From NCBI GenBank assembly GCA_025618425.1, contig CM046832.1:59708087-59772086 (forward strand): DNA of 64,000 nt, read 5' to 3'. Every line of letters begins with the position of its first letter. The stretch's first letter is position 1. A program made the position numbers and the translations under genes. Shown here one piece after another: positions 42,241 to 54,621 of the stretch. The notes under the pieces are model-generated. The model was not told the DNA's origin. It worked only from the letters and a program-made list of their open reading frames with translations, and did not search any database. Origin of the DNA: Heliocidaris tuberculata. Lineage: Eukaryota > Echinodermata > Echinoidea > Camarodonta > Echinometridae.

Positions 42241-42849
42241 AAAGGGTAATTCTCAAGTTAGGGGTGACGAAAATTCCCCAAGAAAAAAAAGAAGATCTGC
42301 TCTGGCTCAGCTAGCTCGGCCCACTAACCGCTCGAAAAAGGCCTACTCATCGAGCACTGCTCCGAGTCCCACTCCGGTATATTGGTGTACACATGCGCGT
42401 CCAAAAAAACGCGTAAAAAGGGGTCTTTTTTTCATCCAGGACGCCTAACGCGCGTTACGTGTTAAGGGGTCTGAAAACACCGATTTTCAACAAAAAGGGG
42501 GTGCTGAACAGAATGCTGCCAAACGCGTTTAGGGGGTCATTTTCATTCCGGCGGCAATGGTACGAACAAAACATTTTTAGTCTGATTTTCAGGAACTTGA
42601 ACGCCCTATATGAACGGTTTTTCAAAAATAAGCAAATGATGATCGTGTATATATTAAACCTAACGGAGTACACAGTTTGAAACCTGTCCTACATAATTGA
42701 AGTAAATAATAACATTTGTAATTTAACCAACAGCAGTTCCTATATGTGCAGTTTATTTTGTTTGCCTTGTGTGAAGAATTTATCCACCAAAGGTGAAGAA
42801 TATATGTCAGTTTGCAAAAGGTGATCTTGAATTCAAGTGGTGTATTTTT

Positions 42850-43075
42850 TATGTTGGTTAAGTTAATCTTGTTTATAGGGAGTAATATTTAAGACAAACT
42901 TGTTTAGGGGGTAATATTTCAAACAAACCTGTTTAGGGGGGTAATTTTTATGAAAAAACATGCAAAATCCTCGTTAAGGGGTAATTTTTACGAAAAAAAG
43001 CACGCGAAATCCTTGTTAAGGGGTGTCTTTTCACCAAAGTATGAAACTTGTTTAGGGGGCATTTTTTAAATCCAT
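42850..43075 (+). repeat. Tandem GTTTAGGGGGTAAT-type repeats
   Basis: Five to six units of about 35-55 bp share (T/C)TTGTTTAGGGG or GTTAAGGGG, followed by GTAATTTTTA(T/C)GAAAAAA. They sit between inverted GTGTACAC(A/C)..TGCG blocks (about 42384-42400 and 43082-43095), suggesting a degraded composite element. Confidence 0.6.
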
Positions 43076-43795
43076 GGACACGCATGTGTACACCAATATA
43101 CCTGAGTGCCCCCCCCCCCCCCCCCCATCCCGGGCTCCACCCGTCCCGCCAATTCCAATGCACTGAACTCTTCAGTGGGCCAATCAAACCCATCGATCTC
43201 GATGATCAGACCACTGTGAACTCTATCAGACCCTACTTAGTTTTTTGCTCTTGATCACACCGTCACATGATCAAGTACAAATCACGAGACCTCGAATACA
43301 ATAGGAGCATCGATCTCTCGCTCTACCTTGCTGTGCCCATTATTTACATCTATACAGCTTGACCGTGTATACCAACGTTCACAATATTTGCATAGACTTA
43401 TTGTATGTTACCGCACTCAAGCTCTATCGCGTTTGTCTCCGCCTCATTATCAGAGCTAGAGGCTGCTATAGTACAGTAGACCTTTAATACATGGTACTGC
43501 TGCGGAGAAAATTGGCTGAGCTGAGCTGAGCTAGCACGACGCGTAGCCTAGCCTGACACGAACGGACAGTGGAAAGTAAGTATTCTAAGCTAACTCTAAC
43601 TAGATCTAGACCTCTAGATTTAGTATTTTTAGTAAAAGGTTTGGTGTAGTTATCTGCAATAAATAACGAATACGAATACGTAAACCATGGAATAATCTCT
43701 CCAACGGCAACGACACCATTATTACTGCCCCGAGTGTGCACAGTTTTGAAGTAGCTTTGGATAGGTGCTGGAAAAGTGAGCCGCTTAGTTAAGTA

Positions 43796-45327
43796 TGGTG
43801 GTGGATCCAGTGTCCGAAGACTTTTCAGGAAATCAAAGATAGCAAATAAAATATCAAATGAATATCTGTCAAACTTACATAATGAATGCTCAAAGTCCTA
43901 CAGAAAAAGAAGTTGATGGAATTTTAAAAAGACAACATAGATTTAATACGATATTCCCTTCCGAGTGAACCCCTTCCCAACGACGCAGCGTTTTGGTCCC
44001 TTGAAAAAGGTACTGTATTTCCGAACGTGTAAAACCTATGGGAAAAAGACACAACCTTTGTTTCATTAGTGTGGTTTTCATACGCTTAATCCCACGCGTA
44101 TGAAAACCATTTTAGGTGCTTAACTGTACACGTTCGGTAATCTGTTCGGAAATACAATCTTTGGCTATACGACTATGACTGAGTCGCCTGCACCAGGAAA
44201 CGATCCAGCCATCTTAAAAAGGTATGGTAGAGACACACGCGTGTGGCTGTATACACTGCCAATAAAATATCAAACGAATATCTGTCAAACTTACATAATG
44301 AATGCTCAAACTAAAGTCCTACAGAAAAAGAGGTTGATGGAATTTTAAAAAGACAACATAGATTTAATACGGTATTCCCTTCCGAGTGAACCCCTTCCCA
44401 ACGACGCAGCATTTTGGTCCCTTGAAAAAGGTACTGTATTTCCGAACGTGTGAAACCTATGGGAAAAAGACACAACCTTTGTTTCAATAGTGGTTTTCAT
44501 ACGCGTAGTCCCACGCCTATGAAAACCCATTTTAGGCGCTTAACTGTACACGTTTGGTAATACAATCTGTTCGGAAATACAATCCTTGACTATATCTTCC
44601 CTAGGTATCCCTAGGTATAACCTAGCATAAGAGTGAGCTGGTGAGTGACTTTGCATAGACCACACCACATACAGTCAAGGATTGTATTTCCGAACAGATT
44701 GTATTACCGAACGTGTACAGTTAAGCGCTTAAAATGGGTTTTCATACGCATGGGACTACTCGTATGAAAACCACACTATTAGTATTGAAACAAAGGTATC
44801 TTTTTCCCATACTAGATCTATAGCAGGGTTCTCCACTGGTCTGTACTTTGTCCGGGGGCTCTTGTGTTCGTCGGCCTCCGAAGTCAAATTTGCGACGCAC
44901 GTGCACCGCGGTCTTGATGCTGTCTTGTATGTGCGTGAAAATATGTCAATTTTCATATCCGGGCGCGTCAAGTTTTTGTCCGGGCGGGGAAACTTTGTCC
45001 GGGCGCTAAACTGGTTTTTCAAATTTTACCCGGGCGGAGCCCCTGGGTAAAACCACTAGTGGAGAACCCTGCTATAGGTTTCACACGTTCGGAAATACAG
45101 TACCCTTTTCAAGGGACCAAAACGCCGCGTTGATGGGAAGGGGTTCACTCCGAAGGGAATATCGTATTAGTCTAAATCTACGTTGTCTTTTTAAAATTCC
45201 TATCAAATTCTTTTTCTGTAGGACTTTGAGCATTCATTATGTAACTTTGACAGATATTCATGTAATATTTTATTTGCTATCGTTGATTTTCTGAAAAGTG
45301 TTCGGACACTGGATCCACCACCATAAT
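43796..45327. mobile_element. Composite inverted-repeat element
   Basis: The left end TATGGTGGTGGATCCAGTGT (43794 onward) mirrors ACACTGGATCCACCACCATA at about 45308-45327. From the left, a block of about 370 bp (GATAGCAAATAAAATATCAA, GGAATTTTAAAAAGACAAC, CCCCTTCCCAACGACGCAG, ATTTCCGAACGTGT) is followed by a second direct copy at 44262-44610. A third, inverted copy (44670-45327) completes the palindrome. The short stem TTTTCATACGCGT / ACGCGTATGAAAA recurs in each. No transposase. Confidence 0.75.
44824..45071. mobile_element. 248-bp TIR insertion inside the composite element
   Basis: CAGGGTTCTCCACTGGT at 44824 mirrors ACTAGTGGAGAACCCTG at 45071. CTATAG flanks both sides (44818-44823, 45072-45077). 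The uninterrupted equivalent (CCTATAGATCTAG) is present in a related copy at 51767-51780, which serves as an empty site. The interior is GC-rich with CCGGGCG blocks. Confidence 0.85.
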
Positions 45328-45384
45328 AGTCGTCATATTGACCACTGAGTTACGCGGGACGAATGCAAAAATAGGATGGGGGTT

Positions 45385-45610
45385 GCATTTCTGGACACTT
45401 AACAAAAATTAGCCTGTCAATTTTGCCGTCAGATTTTACGAAAAACATGCATCAAGTAACACTAAAACCATGAAAGGCAGTGAATATTTGCAATTCACAT
45501 GATTTTCAACCTATCCTGTGAAAGATTTGCGACAATTTACATGAAAAGTTGTTCGATTTACTGTTTAAAAATGAACTGTCCCGGCTGTCCGAAACAACCT
45601 GTCCGGAATT
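45385..45610 (-). repeat. Dispersed repeat copy (partner 18250-18465)
   Basis: Reverse complement of the blocks at 18250-18465: CTTAACAAAAATTAGCC, AAAGATTTGCGACAATTTAC, AAAAGTTGTTCGATTTAC and GTCCGAAACAACCTGTCCGG, in mirrored order. Confidence 0.6.
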
Positions 45611-45817
45611 ACAACATCTGGTTGGACGGAAAAATCAGTCTATTTCGTTTGGGGATATGCTTCGCTGAGACTACGTCTGGCTTCACGGAATCCCTCCCCT
45701 ATATAGACCGAAGTCTGCCACAGCCGCGCCACTCCTGTTGGGGTCCATCGCCATGTGTTTCCTATGGTGCTATAAATATTCAGCTCGTCGCGGAGGAGCT
45801 ATACACACTCATGTGCA

Positions 45818-45821
<4 letters not shown>

Positions 45822-45853
<32 letters not shown>

Positions 45854-48800
45854 CATAACTGGTCTTCTTTATTGAAATAAAATTCATGATACAAACATTT
45901 ATTTCATAAATTGTTCAACATGCTGTTCCATTTTGTCAACCTCATATACACATTTTCTGTTCTTTTGTGTCTTTCAACATCATATCGACTTTTTAACACA
46001 TATATAAGCATCATTTTAAAATCAATGCATCTCATCTTTTTCATAGAAGCTATTCCTATATTGATACATTTATAAATCGAGAATAGTGCATAATTCAATA
46101 TCAAATTAATTTCTTCTTTCTCGGTTTCTTGGAGACCATAAACAACATACTGAATCTTCAAATTAAAATTTCTTTCTGAGCACCTTCTTATGTATTCTTC
46201 TATATATTTCCAAAACAATTTTACTTCTGGGCATCTCCAAAACATGTGTAATAAATCCCCTACCTGATCACATTCACTACAAATATCACTATTTCTCATA
46301 TTCCATTTCTTTAAATTATATAATGTTGGCAATAAATTATACATAAATCTGAAATTGAATTGAGCAACAACATTATCTTGAGTCTTTTTCAATTTGAATG
46401 TCCAGGTATGTCCATGAATGGTTTTTCTTCATTGCGACAATTTCACTCCAAAATAATTGTGCCCTTGAAATTTCGACATTTAATTGTAATAACTCATTAT
46501 AAATCTGCTTTACACTAGAACTAGTAGTAAGTGTTGTAACCGCAGAAGATATGTAAGATTCATTCTTTAAAATATTGTTCTTAAACCTTCTAAATAAAAA
46601 TAAGTTGTTGTCTTTTAGTTTTTCTCTCCAATTTTTTGGCAATGACGCAATGCAAACTGTATACTCTGATAACCATTTTCCATCAAGATGTACCAACTTA
46701 TCTTTTAATTCATTAACTGTAAGAAAGGTGTTCGTAGTTACTAAATCACCTACAAATAAAATATTTGACCGTATCCAGTTTTGAAATAACAACCTCCTTC
46801 CATTATGTCTAATATTATCATTGAACCATAACATTTCTTTGCATATCTCGACACTAGAATTAATCTGCTTGTTTTCCTTTAACATTTTTTCTTTTTTCAG
46901 AGTAAAGTAGACATATAATACTTCACGATAAAACTCTGGAATTCTTGTTTTCAAAGACAGAACATACTGTGGATCACACTTACAATTTCTTATGATAAAA
47001 CTTCCCCCCAACTTATCAAACCAATAATCAAACATCCATTTCCACTTTGATTTTGTATCATCGAAGTATCTAAATAACCATTTTAACTTAAAACTGTTTG
47101 ACTGCAAACGTATGTCTAACATATTTAGTCCTCCGTTTGACAAATCATCAATCACGTTAGCCCTCTTTACTTTATTAACTTTTGATCCCCAAAGAAAGTT
47201 CATCATCAATTTATCAATTTTCTTAACTAAATCATTAGGACAAAAGATAATTTGAGCAGTGTATACAAGTTTTGATAATATTAATGTTTTTAAGATAATT
47301 ATCTTGCCTTTATATGTAAGATTTCTTTGTTTACAAATATTCAATAATTTTTCGATTTTATCTATTTTCTCTTTTTACCAATTTAACTCATAACTCAAGG
47401 ATTCATTTTTTGAAAAGAAATTGCCAAGAGCTTTAACATAATTCTCAGCCCATGGAATATCACTAATCATGTTTAAAGGTATCTCCTTCCCCAACCACAT
47501 TGCCTGTGTTTTATCCTTATTTAATGCAACACCTGAAGCATTTCCAAAATCTATATACTCTAGAGCTTTATTCCCTGAAATAATATTTTGAACGAAAAGC
47601 GTCATGTCATCAGCTAACTGGCCTATTTTGATTTCTTTTGATTGCTCTCCAATACAAATTCCTTTAATTTGATCATCGCTCCTTATTTTATTACTAATTA
47701 CTTCAATGGCCAAAATAAAAAGTAGGGCAGATAGGGGACACCCTTGTCTTATCCCTCTAGTTGGAAAAAAAGTTTCTGTAAAATATCCATTTAAAATAAC
47801 ACGATTAGAAATCTGTGTATATTAAACTGAAACCCATTTTCTAAAAATCTTATTAAAGCCATAGTTTTCTAAACATTCATTTATAAAATTCCATTCAAGG
47901 GTATCGAAGGCTTTGTAGAAATCTACAAATAGGAGGCAACCATCAACTTTTTCAAATTTTGTATAATCAATAACGTCCTGAATTATTTTTTCATTATAAC
48001 ATCCATTTCTACCCTTTATGTATCCAACTTGATCTTCATCTATCAGTAATGACAATACTTTTTGCAACCTGTTAGCTACATGTAAAACCATTGCAGCTAG
48101 TTTGTAGTCAACGTTTAATAACGTAACTGGCCTCCAGTTTCCAATATCTTCTTTATCTCCTTTCTTATATAATAATGTTATAATGCCATTACGCTGAGTA
48201 TACGATAAACGTCCTTTCTCAAAACCCGCATTTAGGCTTTCCATCACCAAATCCTGCAGATCTTCCCAAAACTCCTTGTAAAACTCTACGGTTAATCCGT
48301 CTCCACCAGGGGTTTTATTAAGTTTCATATTTTTCAATGCCTGAGTTATTTCTGATTTTGTTATTCTACCTTCACATACTTCAGCCTCCTCTTTTTTTAA
48401 CTTTGGTCCTTCTATATTCCGAACAAATCTCTAATCTCACTTTTATTCTTCTTTGATGAACTATATAATTTCGAATAGAATTTATGAACATAATTCATAA
48501 TCCTACTCATATTGTGTTCACTTTTTCTTCCTATCTTTAAAGAAGTTAGTTATTGATTTTTTAACTGCATTCTGCTTTTCCATCTCTACAAAATATTTTA
48601 CATTCGTTTCTCCTCCTTCATAATACTGCACTCGAGATCTGACTCGTGCATCTTCACATTGCTTATGATTATACTGTTCTATTTTTCTCCTTAACTCTAC
48701 TATTTCTATTTTATTGTCCTTCTTTTCGGAGGTATTTATCAATTCTTCATATTTTCTTTCTAAAATCATAACATCAGTCTTTTCACTTCTTTTTTAATGA

Positions 48801-49848
48801 TTGTTTAGCGAAATGTAAAGAATATTCCCTTATCTTTATTTTGCACAGCTCCCAAATGTATGATATATCTTTGTCATATTTCAGTATTTCTTTCACCCCA
48901 CTAATAATATTTTTAATTGAAGATTTATATTCTTCATTTACGAGAAGAGAATTGTTTAACTTCCAGTACCCTCTACCTCGATTGACATTATCAATAACCA
49001 TTGTAACAGTAATTGCACAGTGATCAGGGCATAAAGCTACAGGTTTTATACATTCCCGTCTCACGTATTGACATAAACAATCTGCAACAAGCCAGAAGTC
49101 TATCCTAGAAGCCATTTTAAGATATGTACTTCTATACGTAAATTGTCTGCTTTCGGGGTGCAATTTTCGCCATATATCAACTAAGCTGAATTTCTTGACC
49201 AATTGATTATACTCTGGTAACTTTTTGTGAATAGATTTTGCTCCTAGGGTATCAAATTCTGGCTTATTTACGCAGTTGAAGTCACCTCCAAAAACTAATG
49301 CATACGACGTCAAGTCGCTATGTGATTGAACCCAGTTGCTTAATCGTTGCAAAAATGTTGCCTTTTGTTTCTTTTCTGTAGGGGCGTATACATTCACCAA
49401 ACACATTTTTCTGTCACCAATACACGTATTAATCAATATTATTCATCCATCCTTATCTATACTGCTAGAATTAATACAAATGTCTACATTTTCTTTACAC
49501 AATATCGAAACACCTTTTCCATGGTTACTTCCGAATGAATGAAAAGACAGTCCCTTCCATTCTATTTTAACTTTTTCTTCCAAGTCCCGTGTAAGAAAAG
49601 TTTCCTGCAGAAACAAAATATCAGCCTTTTGGTTTCTTAGCCATTGAAATATCGAATTTCTTTTTCTATTATTCCTAATTCCCCGCACATTAAGTGACAG
49701 GAAAGTAACACACTTCTCCATGATGTACAGTTACTCCAACTATTTTTTTATTTGAACCCTTTCTTCTCCTCTTTCTCTCTTGTCGATCTTTGCGTTTCTT
49801 CTCTTTGTCGCTAACCGCCTTTTCTGATCGGTAGTCGGTTGATTCATA
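45822..49848 (-). mobile_element. L1/Tx1-like LINE with poly(A) tail and TSD
   Basis: On the - strand it runs from the end of a lysine/arginine-rich ORF1-like tail (about 49846-49740) through endonuclease, RT and zinc knuckle to a poly(A) of about 28 (T run 45822-45849 on +). TCATGTGCATTAC flanks both ends (45809-45821 and 49849-49861). This is a clean target-primed insertion, 5'-truncated inside ORF1. Several later frameshifts make it inactive. Confidence 0.93.
45904..49721 (-). pseudogene. LINE ORF2, nearly complete but broken
   Basis: Successive - strand segments: 49721-49443 (MEKCVTFLSLNVRGIRNNRK, FLQETF: endonuclease start); 49436-48783 (FGGDFNCV, SRIDFWLVA, CPDHCAI: endonuclease end); 48769-48518; 48337-47822 (KLNKTPGGDGLTVEFY, NWRPVTLLNVDYK, FVDFYKAFDTL); 47713-47375 (QLADDMTLFVQN, after a GIRQGCPLSALLF motif in the 47713-47760 region); 47344-46373 (thumb and C-terminal region); 46392-45904 (CSECDQ...HMFWRC zinc knuckle, CxxC-x7-H-x4-C). 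At least five frame breaks or stops separate them. Compared with the 12656-16663 copy it keeps the N-terminal endonuclease; RT signatures show the two are related but distinct families. Confidence 0.88.
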
Positions 49849-50523
49849 TCATGTGCATTACTTTTGCTTTGGCCAAAGTTCGATGAAAATATCGCAAATA
49901 CCACATCACATAAAATCACCAACTCTAGATCTACCATCATGACCATGTCTACTCATACTTACATGAAAATGAAAAAAACTTGCACTAGGATTGATGATTT
50001 GTACGTTTTCTATATTTCTTTGGCAAAAAAATGCGATAGAATGTCACGAACAATCTTTCCTCAGTGCTGGTCTCTCAAAAATCGGAGTGCCAATCACCAT
50101 TGCACATGCGCAGTAGTGCTTCAACATGGCAGAAAAGAGCGTTCGCGATCGTTCTCGATAGAATATTCTCGCTTTTCTTTTCATCAGAAAATATTCAAAT
50201 CGTAAAATTCATCCTCCTTCACGCAAGTTTATGAATTTTTATTCCAGTTTAAGTAAGGTTTGTGAGATTTTCTTAACGAGGTATTTGTGATATTTTTACC
50301 GAAATAGGGTGAAACAACAAATTTATCAGCTTTGACTGCATTAGAGTGCAAAGCTCTGCTGCTGAGCTGGAACCTAAGTACGCGTATGCGCGCGTGTGTT
50401 CACTATACGTATTCCGTTCGCTTCGATTCACTTGCGAGAACCCCATTGACAACATGGCAAAACGGGGTTAATTTCCTGTAAACCTTGGATTATTTCAAAA
50501 ATCAGGTGGGTGCATTATATTAA

Positions 50524-52265
50524 GTATGGTAGTGGATCCTAATTCCAAAAACTTTTCACAAAATCAACCATAGCAAATAAAATATTACATGAATATCTGT
50601 CAAACTTACATAATGAATGCTCAAAATCCTGCAGAAAAAGAAGTTGATGGAATTTTAAAAAGACAACGTAGATTTAATACGATATTCCCTTCCGAGCGAA
50701 CCCCTTCCCAACGACACAGTGTCTTGGTACCTTGAAAATGGTATTGTATTTCCGAACGTGCCCCCTGTGGGAGAAATTTCCTCATTATGCTAAGTCTAAT
50801 CAACAAAAATATTACGCACACACTTTTTGTTATCACTCGTAGTTCGGCAGGTCGATCGCACGTTCTACACGAACACGCTTTATCGAGGGTTGCCAATATA
50901 TAAACAACGGCCACTGCAGTAATCACACACTCTCTCTCTCTCTCTAAACGTTAGACAGGAATGGATCAGTCGTGAGGTCTTTGAAATCAGCAGTTTTTAC
51001 GTTAAAGTTTCATTCAAAATAGAGATATTTTTCAGAATAAGGGATTTTTCAATCAATTATTTAATCGTTTTCATGGTTTCATATAAAAATAAGATATCAT
51101 TTACGTTTTTTTGCCTCATTTTATGATCTGCTGCCCTTTGTTCTCTGTGTCAAATAGTGTGGACAACATGCGCATAGTCCCACACGTATGAAAGCCATTT
51201 TAATGCGCCTAACTGTACACATTCGGTAATACCATCCAGTTCGGAAATACAATTCTTGACTATATATGATAGTCATTACATTCCATGTATTTTTTTTCAT
51301 TTACCACTTTGTAATTCAAATTACGGGTTTAGGTGAGGCACCTCACCCATACGTCCATAGGGACAGTGATTAAGCTCACTTGATGCCTACTCGACTACGG
51401 TGCCTATGGGAGGCTTCCGTCTGTCTTGGAGGAGAACCTCAAAAGTCAAAAAATGTTATAAAACTCCTCCAAACAGACGGATTTTTCTGTCTTACGTCTG
51501 GTATACTAGTCATTTTCTATCGCATGTATGGTAGTGGATCCTATTTCCTAACACTTTTCAGAAAATCAACGATAGCAAATAAACTATCAAACGAATATCT
51601 GTCAAACTTACATAATAAATGCGTAAAGTCCTACAGAAAAAGAAGTTGGTGGAATTTGAAAAAGACAACATAGATTTAATACGATATTCCCTTCTGAGCG
51701 AACCCCTTCCCAACGACGCGGCGTTTTGGTCCCTTGTAAAAGGTATTGTATTACCGAACGTGTGAAACCTATAGATCTAGTATGGGAAAAAGACATAACC
51801 TTTGTTTCAATACTAATAGTGTGGTTTTCATACGCGTAGTCCCACGCGTATGAAAACCCATTTTAAGCGCTTAACTGTACACGTTCGGTAATACAATCTG
51901 TTCGGAAATACAATCCTTGACTATATGTGGTGTGGTCTAGGCAAAGTCACTCACCAGCTCACACTTATGCTAGGTTATACTTAGGAATACCTAGGGAAGA
52001 TATAGTCAAGGATTGTATTTCCGAACAGATTGTATTACCTACCCCGATTTTGGGCCAACGGGATGAAGACTGGGCTGACGAGAGAGCAGGTTGTAAGATA
52101 TTACTTATATTTTTTGCCTCATTTTATGATCTTCTGCCCTGTGTTCTGTGTGTCAAATAGTGTGGAGAACATACACGTAGTCCCACGCGTATGAAAGCCA
52201 TTTTAGGTGCTTGAGTGTACGCGTTCCGTAATACAATGCTTTTCGGAAATACAATGCATGACTAT
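50524..52265 (+). repeat. ~740-bp direct duplication of the composite repeat
   Basis: 50524-51263 and 51528-52265 share the same ordered blocks. These are TATGGTAGTGGATCCTA, the GATAGCAAATAAA block, CCCCTTCCCAACGAC, then (from 51110 and 52095) TTTTTGCCTCATTTTATGATCT, AATAGTGTGGA and TACGTATGAAAGCC-type sequence, ending CGGAAATACAAT. The second copy carries an inserted inverted stem (about 51830-52035). Same family as 43796-45327. Confidence 0.72.
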
Positions 52266-52770
52266 ACTTAAGGTATGGGGGAAAAATAAGATAAATACCG
52301 GTATTTCAAATACTTCTTTTCAAATTCAGCTCTTTAAAATCTCACTCCTACCTTAAATGGCTGTTAGGAAGAACTTCTGATATTTCCAGCAAAATCCAAA
52401 GTCAAAATCATGTTTTGAAGTAGCTTTGGATAGGTGCTAGAAAAGTGAGCCCATTAAGTCAACGTAATCAATATTCATATATTCAAGACGACCAAGAGGT
52501 AATGAACCATTCAACAACCTTACCAAATACGGCAGTACAACTCGTTTCATTTGAACTATGCTGAACTCTACGGTTCAGTGCATTAACCAATCAAATGAAA
52601 GGAACCACAACGGAAAAGACAGAGCTCGTCCATTATTTGATGGGGAACAAAAAATGGTAGATAGCAGGAGAAACTAAAAATAAAATTTTTGTTTTTCTTG
52701 ATAGAAAAAGTCCACACACACAAATAATTTTTTTTATCATTAAGAAAAAACAAAATGATCAGGAGTCATA

Positions 52771-53294
52771 GACCCCGTTCTCATAACAAGGGATAGAGCG
52801 ATCTAGCGCGCGCTAGATCGCGCCACCTCTATGGTGAGAACGCGGCGACGTCGTTCCGGCGCGATCCAGGGCGATCCACAGCGATCCCAAACCGGACCAC
52901 CTCTGGGGGGTGGTCTACGAGAGATAGCGCGATCTAGCGCGCGCTAGATCGATCTCTCTTTTGTAGTGAGAACAGGAAGATGCGAAGTACGCCGGAAATA
53001 CGAGGTGACCCAGGAAGTGTTTACAATGTAAGGATACAGCTCGCATATAGCGCACAGTATACAGTCGGTATAGATTGCTAGCGTTAAGCCGAATCAAATT
53101 ATGCGCGAAAACGTTGACCCCATTACGTCAGATGTCATGGCAACAAGAACTCTGAAAAAGAGAAGTGCGACGATGGATCGCGCTACCCTCCGCAGGTGTG
53201 AACCCGCGGCGTGCCAGCAGCGTGCCAGTGGACCGCCCTGGTGCGATCCACGATGGAGCGATCCACTTTTCAATCTCGTAATGAGAACGGGGTC
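52771..53294. mobile_element. GC-rich TIR element (GACCCCGTTCTCAT ends)
   Basis: GACCCCGTTCTCAT at 52771 mirrors ATGAGAACGGGGTC at 53281-53294. Inside, the palindrome GCGATCTAGCGCGCGC plus TAGATCGC occurs near both 52798-52822 and 52925-52950. GCGATCCA / TGGATCGC / GAGCGATCC motifs recur throughout. CpG-rich, unlike its AT-rich surroundings. Non-coding. Confidence 0.75.
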
Positions 53295-53781
53295 ATAGTT
53301 TGGTTACACATGTGGAAAATATGTTGTCGTATTTACCACAACCAAATTACTAATACCCCCACGTCTAGAATCGGCTGAATAGTCTTCTCACACCACGTCA
53401 CAAAAGCTTCTGATGGGTTTTGTCTATCACTGAATTATTCATGAAAATCTTTCATACAAAATTGATGAAAGATTTTAAAGTTTGAGATTCGATTTGATTT
53501 ATTACCACCAACAACATTTAAGTACAATACATTTTTTTTATACAATGATGTTTACATATAAAGGAAGAAAAGCATTGGTTGGTAAAGGGGGCCAGATAAT
53601 AGCACATGTGCTAGTCGAGCCTGACCCACAACAGAAAAAAACAAACAAGTATTTTGGTAAAGTTCAGTTATTACCAAAATTAAAAATAATAATAGTTAAC
53701 AATGAAGTACAAAAAGTAGAAAGTAATGATGTTAAATACATTTCTTGTACATATACAGACTATTTGCATGAATGTTTTCAT

Positions 53782-54621
53782 TCATGATTTACTCAGCAAG
53801 TGTGTCGTAACAGAATTCCGAAACCTGCTTCTAGACCTGGTTAATCTGATTTTAAAAGGTAATCTATTCCAAAATTCACTACCAATGAAAGACAATGAAA
53901 ATTGACCTTGCGTCGTTCTGAATTTTGGTAGACGCAATTGTCCACTTTCCTTTTGCCTTGTGGAGTACCTATGCTGTATAATGTCACAGTAATTTACTAA
54001 AGTATGAGGCAAGTTGTTATACAAATCAAACATGAAAGTAGAAATTGACAAATCATGCAAATCATATACATTAAGGATTCGCAAACTTTGGAACAAAGGA
54101 GTCATATGAGTTCTCCATTCACTGAATGTTATGGCGCGGACCGCCATTTTCTGTGAATACAATATGCTTCTTAGGCTAGTCTTATAAGTGCTTCCCCACA
54201 CTTCTATTCCGTAAGTAATGTGTGGTTGTATAAAGGCTTTATATAGCAGTATTAAAGTGCGCCTGGGTACAAAATGTCTCAACCTAAATAACACTCCAAC
54301 TTTCTTTCTTATGCACTGATTTACAAAACGAATATGCTTATTCCAAGACAGATGTTTATCAATGTTGATTCCAACGAAAGTGGCAACATCAACTTCTTTG
54401 ATTTCCTCACCAGCTATTTTCAGTTTACCACTCATACCTATTTTTTTCCTCTTGCTACTTATTAACATGAAATTAGTTTTCATCGAGTTTATTGTAAGTT
54501 TATTGGCTATGCACCAGTTTCGTATCTTCTGTATGTTGTTATTCACTTCATCTGCATCAATTAATGGTGTCGAAAGCTTTCTTAAAATCAATGAAAACAC
54601 CAAGGGTAACTTTCCCCTCAT
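53782..54621 (-). pseudogene. LINE ORF2 C-terminal part
   Basis: From about residue 25 it reads EVNNNIQKIRNWCIANKL, the segment that normally follows the FADD box, then ATFVGINIDKHLSWNKHI, HITYGIEVWGSTYKTSL, QHRYSTRQKESGQLRLPK and GSEFWNRLP. Residues before that are the preceding frame read out of register across the deletion. Confidence 0.8.

Noticed and set aside
49740..49946. Separate small basic protein (QKRRLATKRRNAKIDKRE)
   Set aside because: It crosses the 5' boundary of the LINE; its C-terminal part is best read as the tail of LINE ORF1.
53482..53787. 101-codon + strand frame (MRFDLIYYHQQ...)
   Set aside because: Antisense to the 3' UTR of the - strand LINE; no family resemblance.
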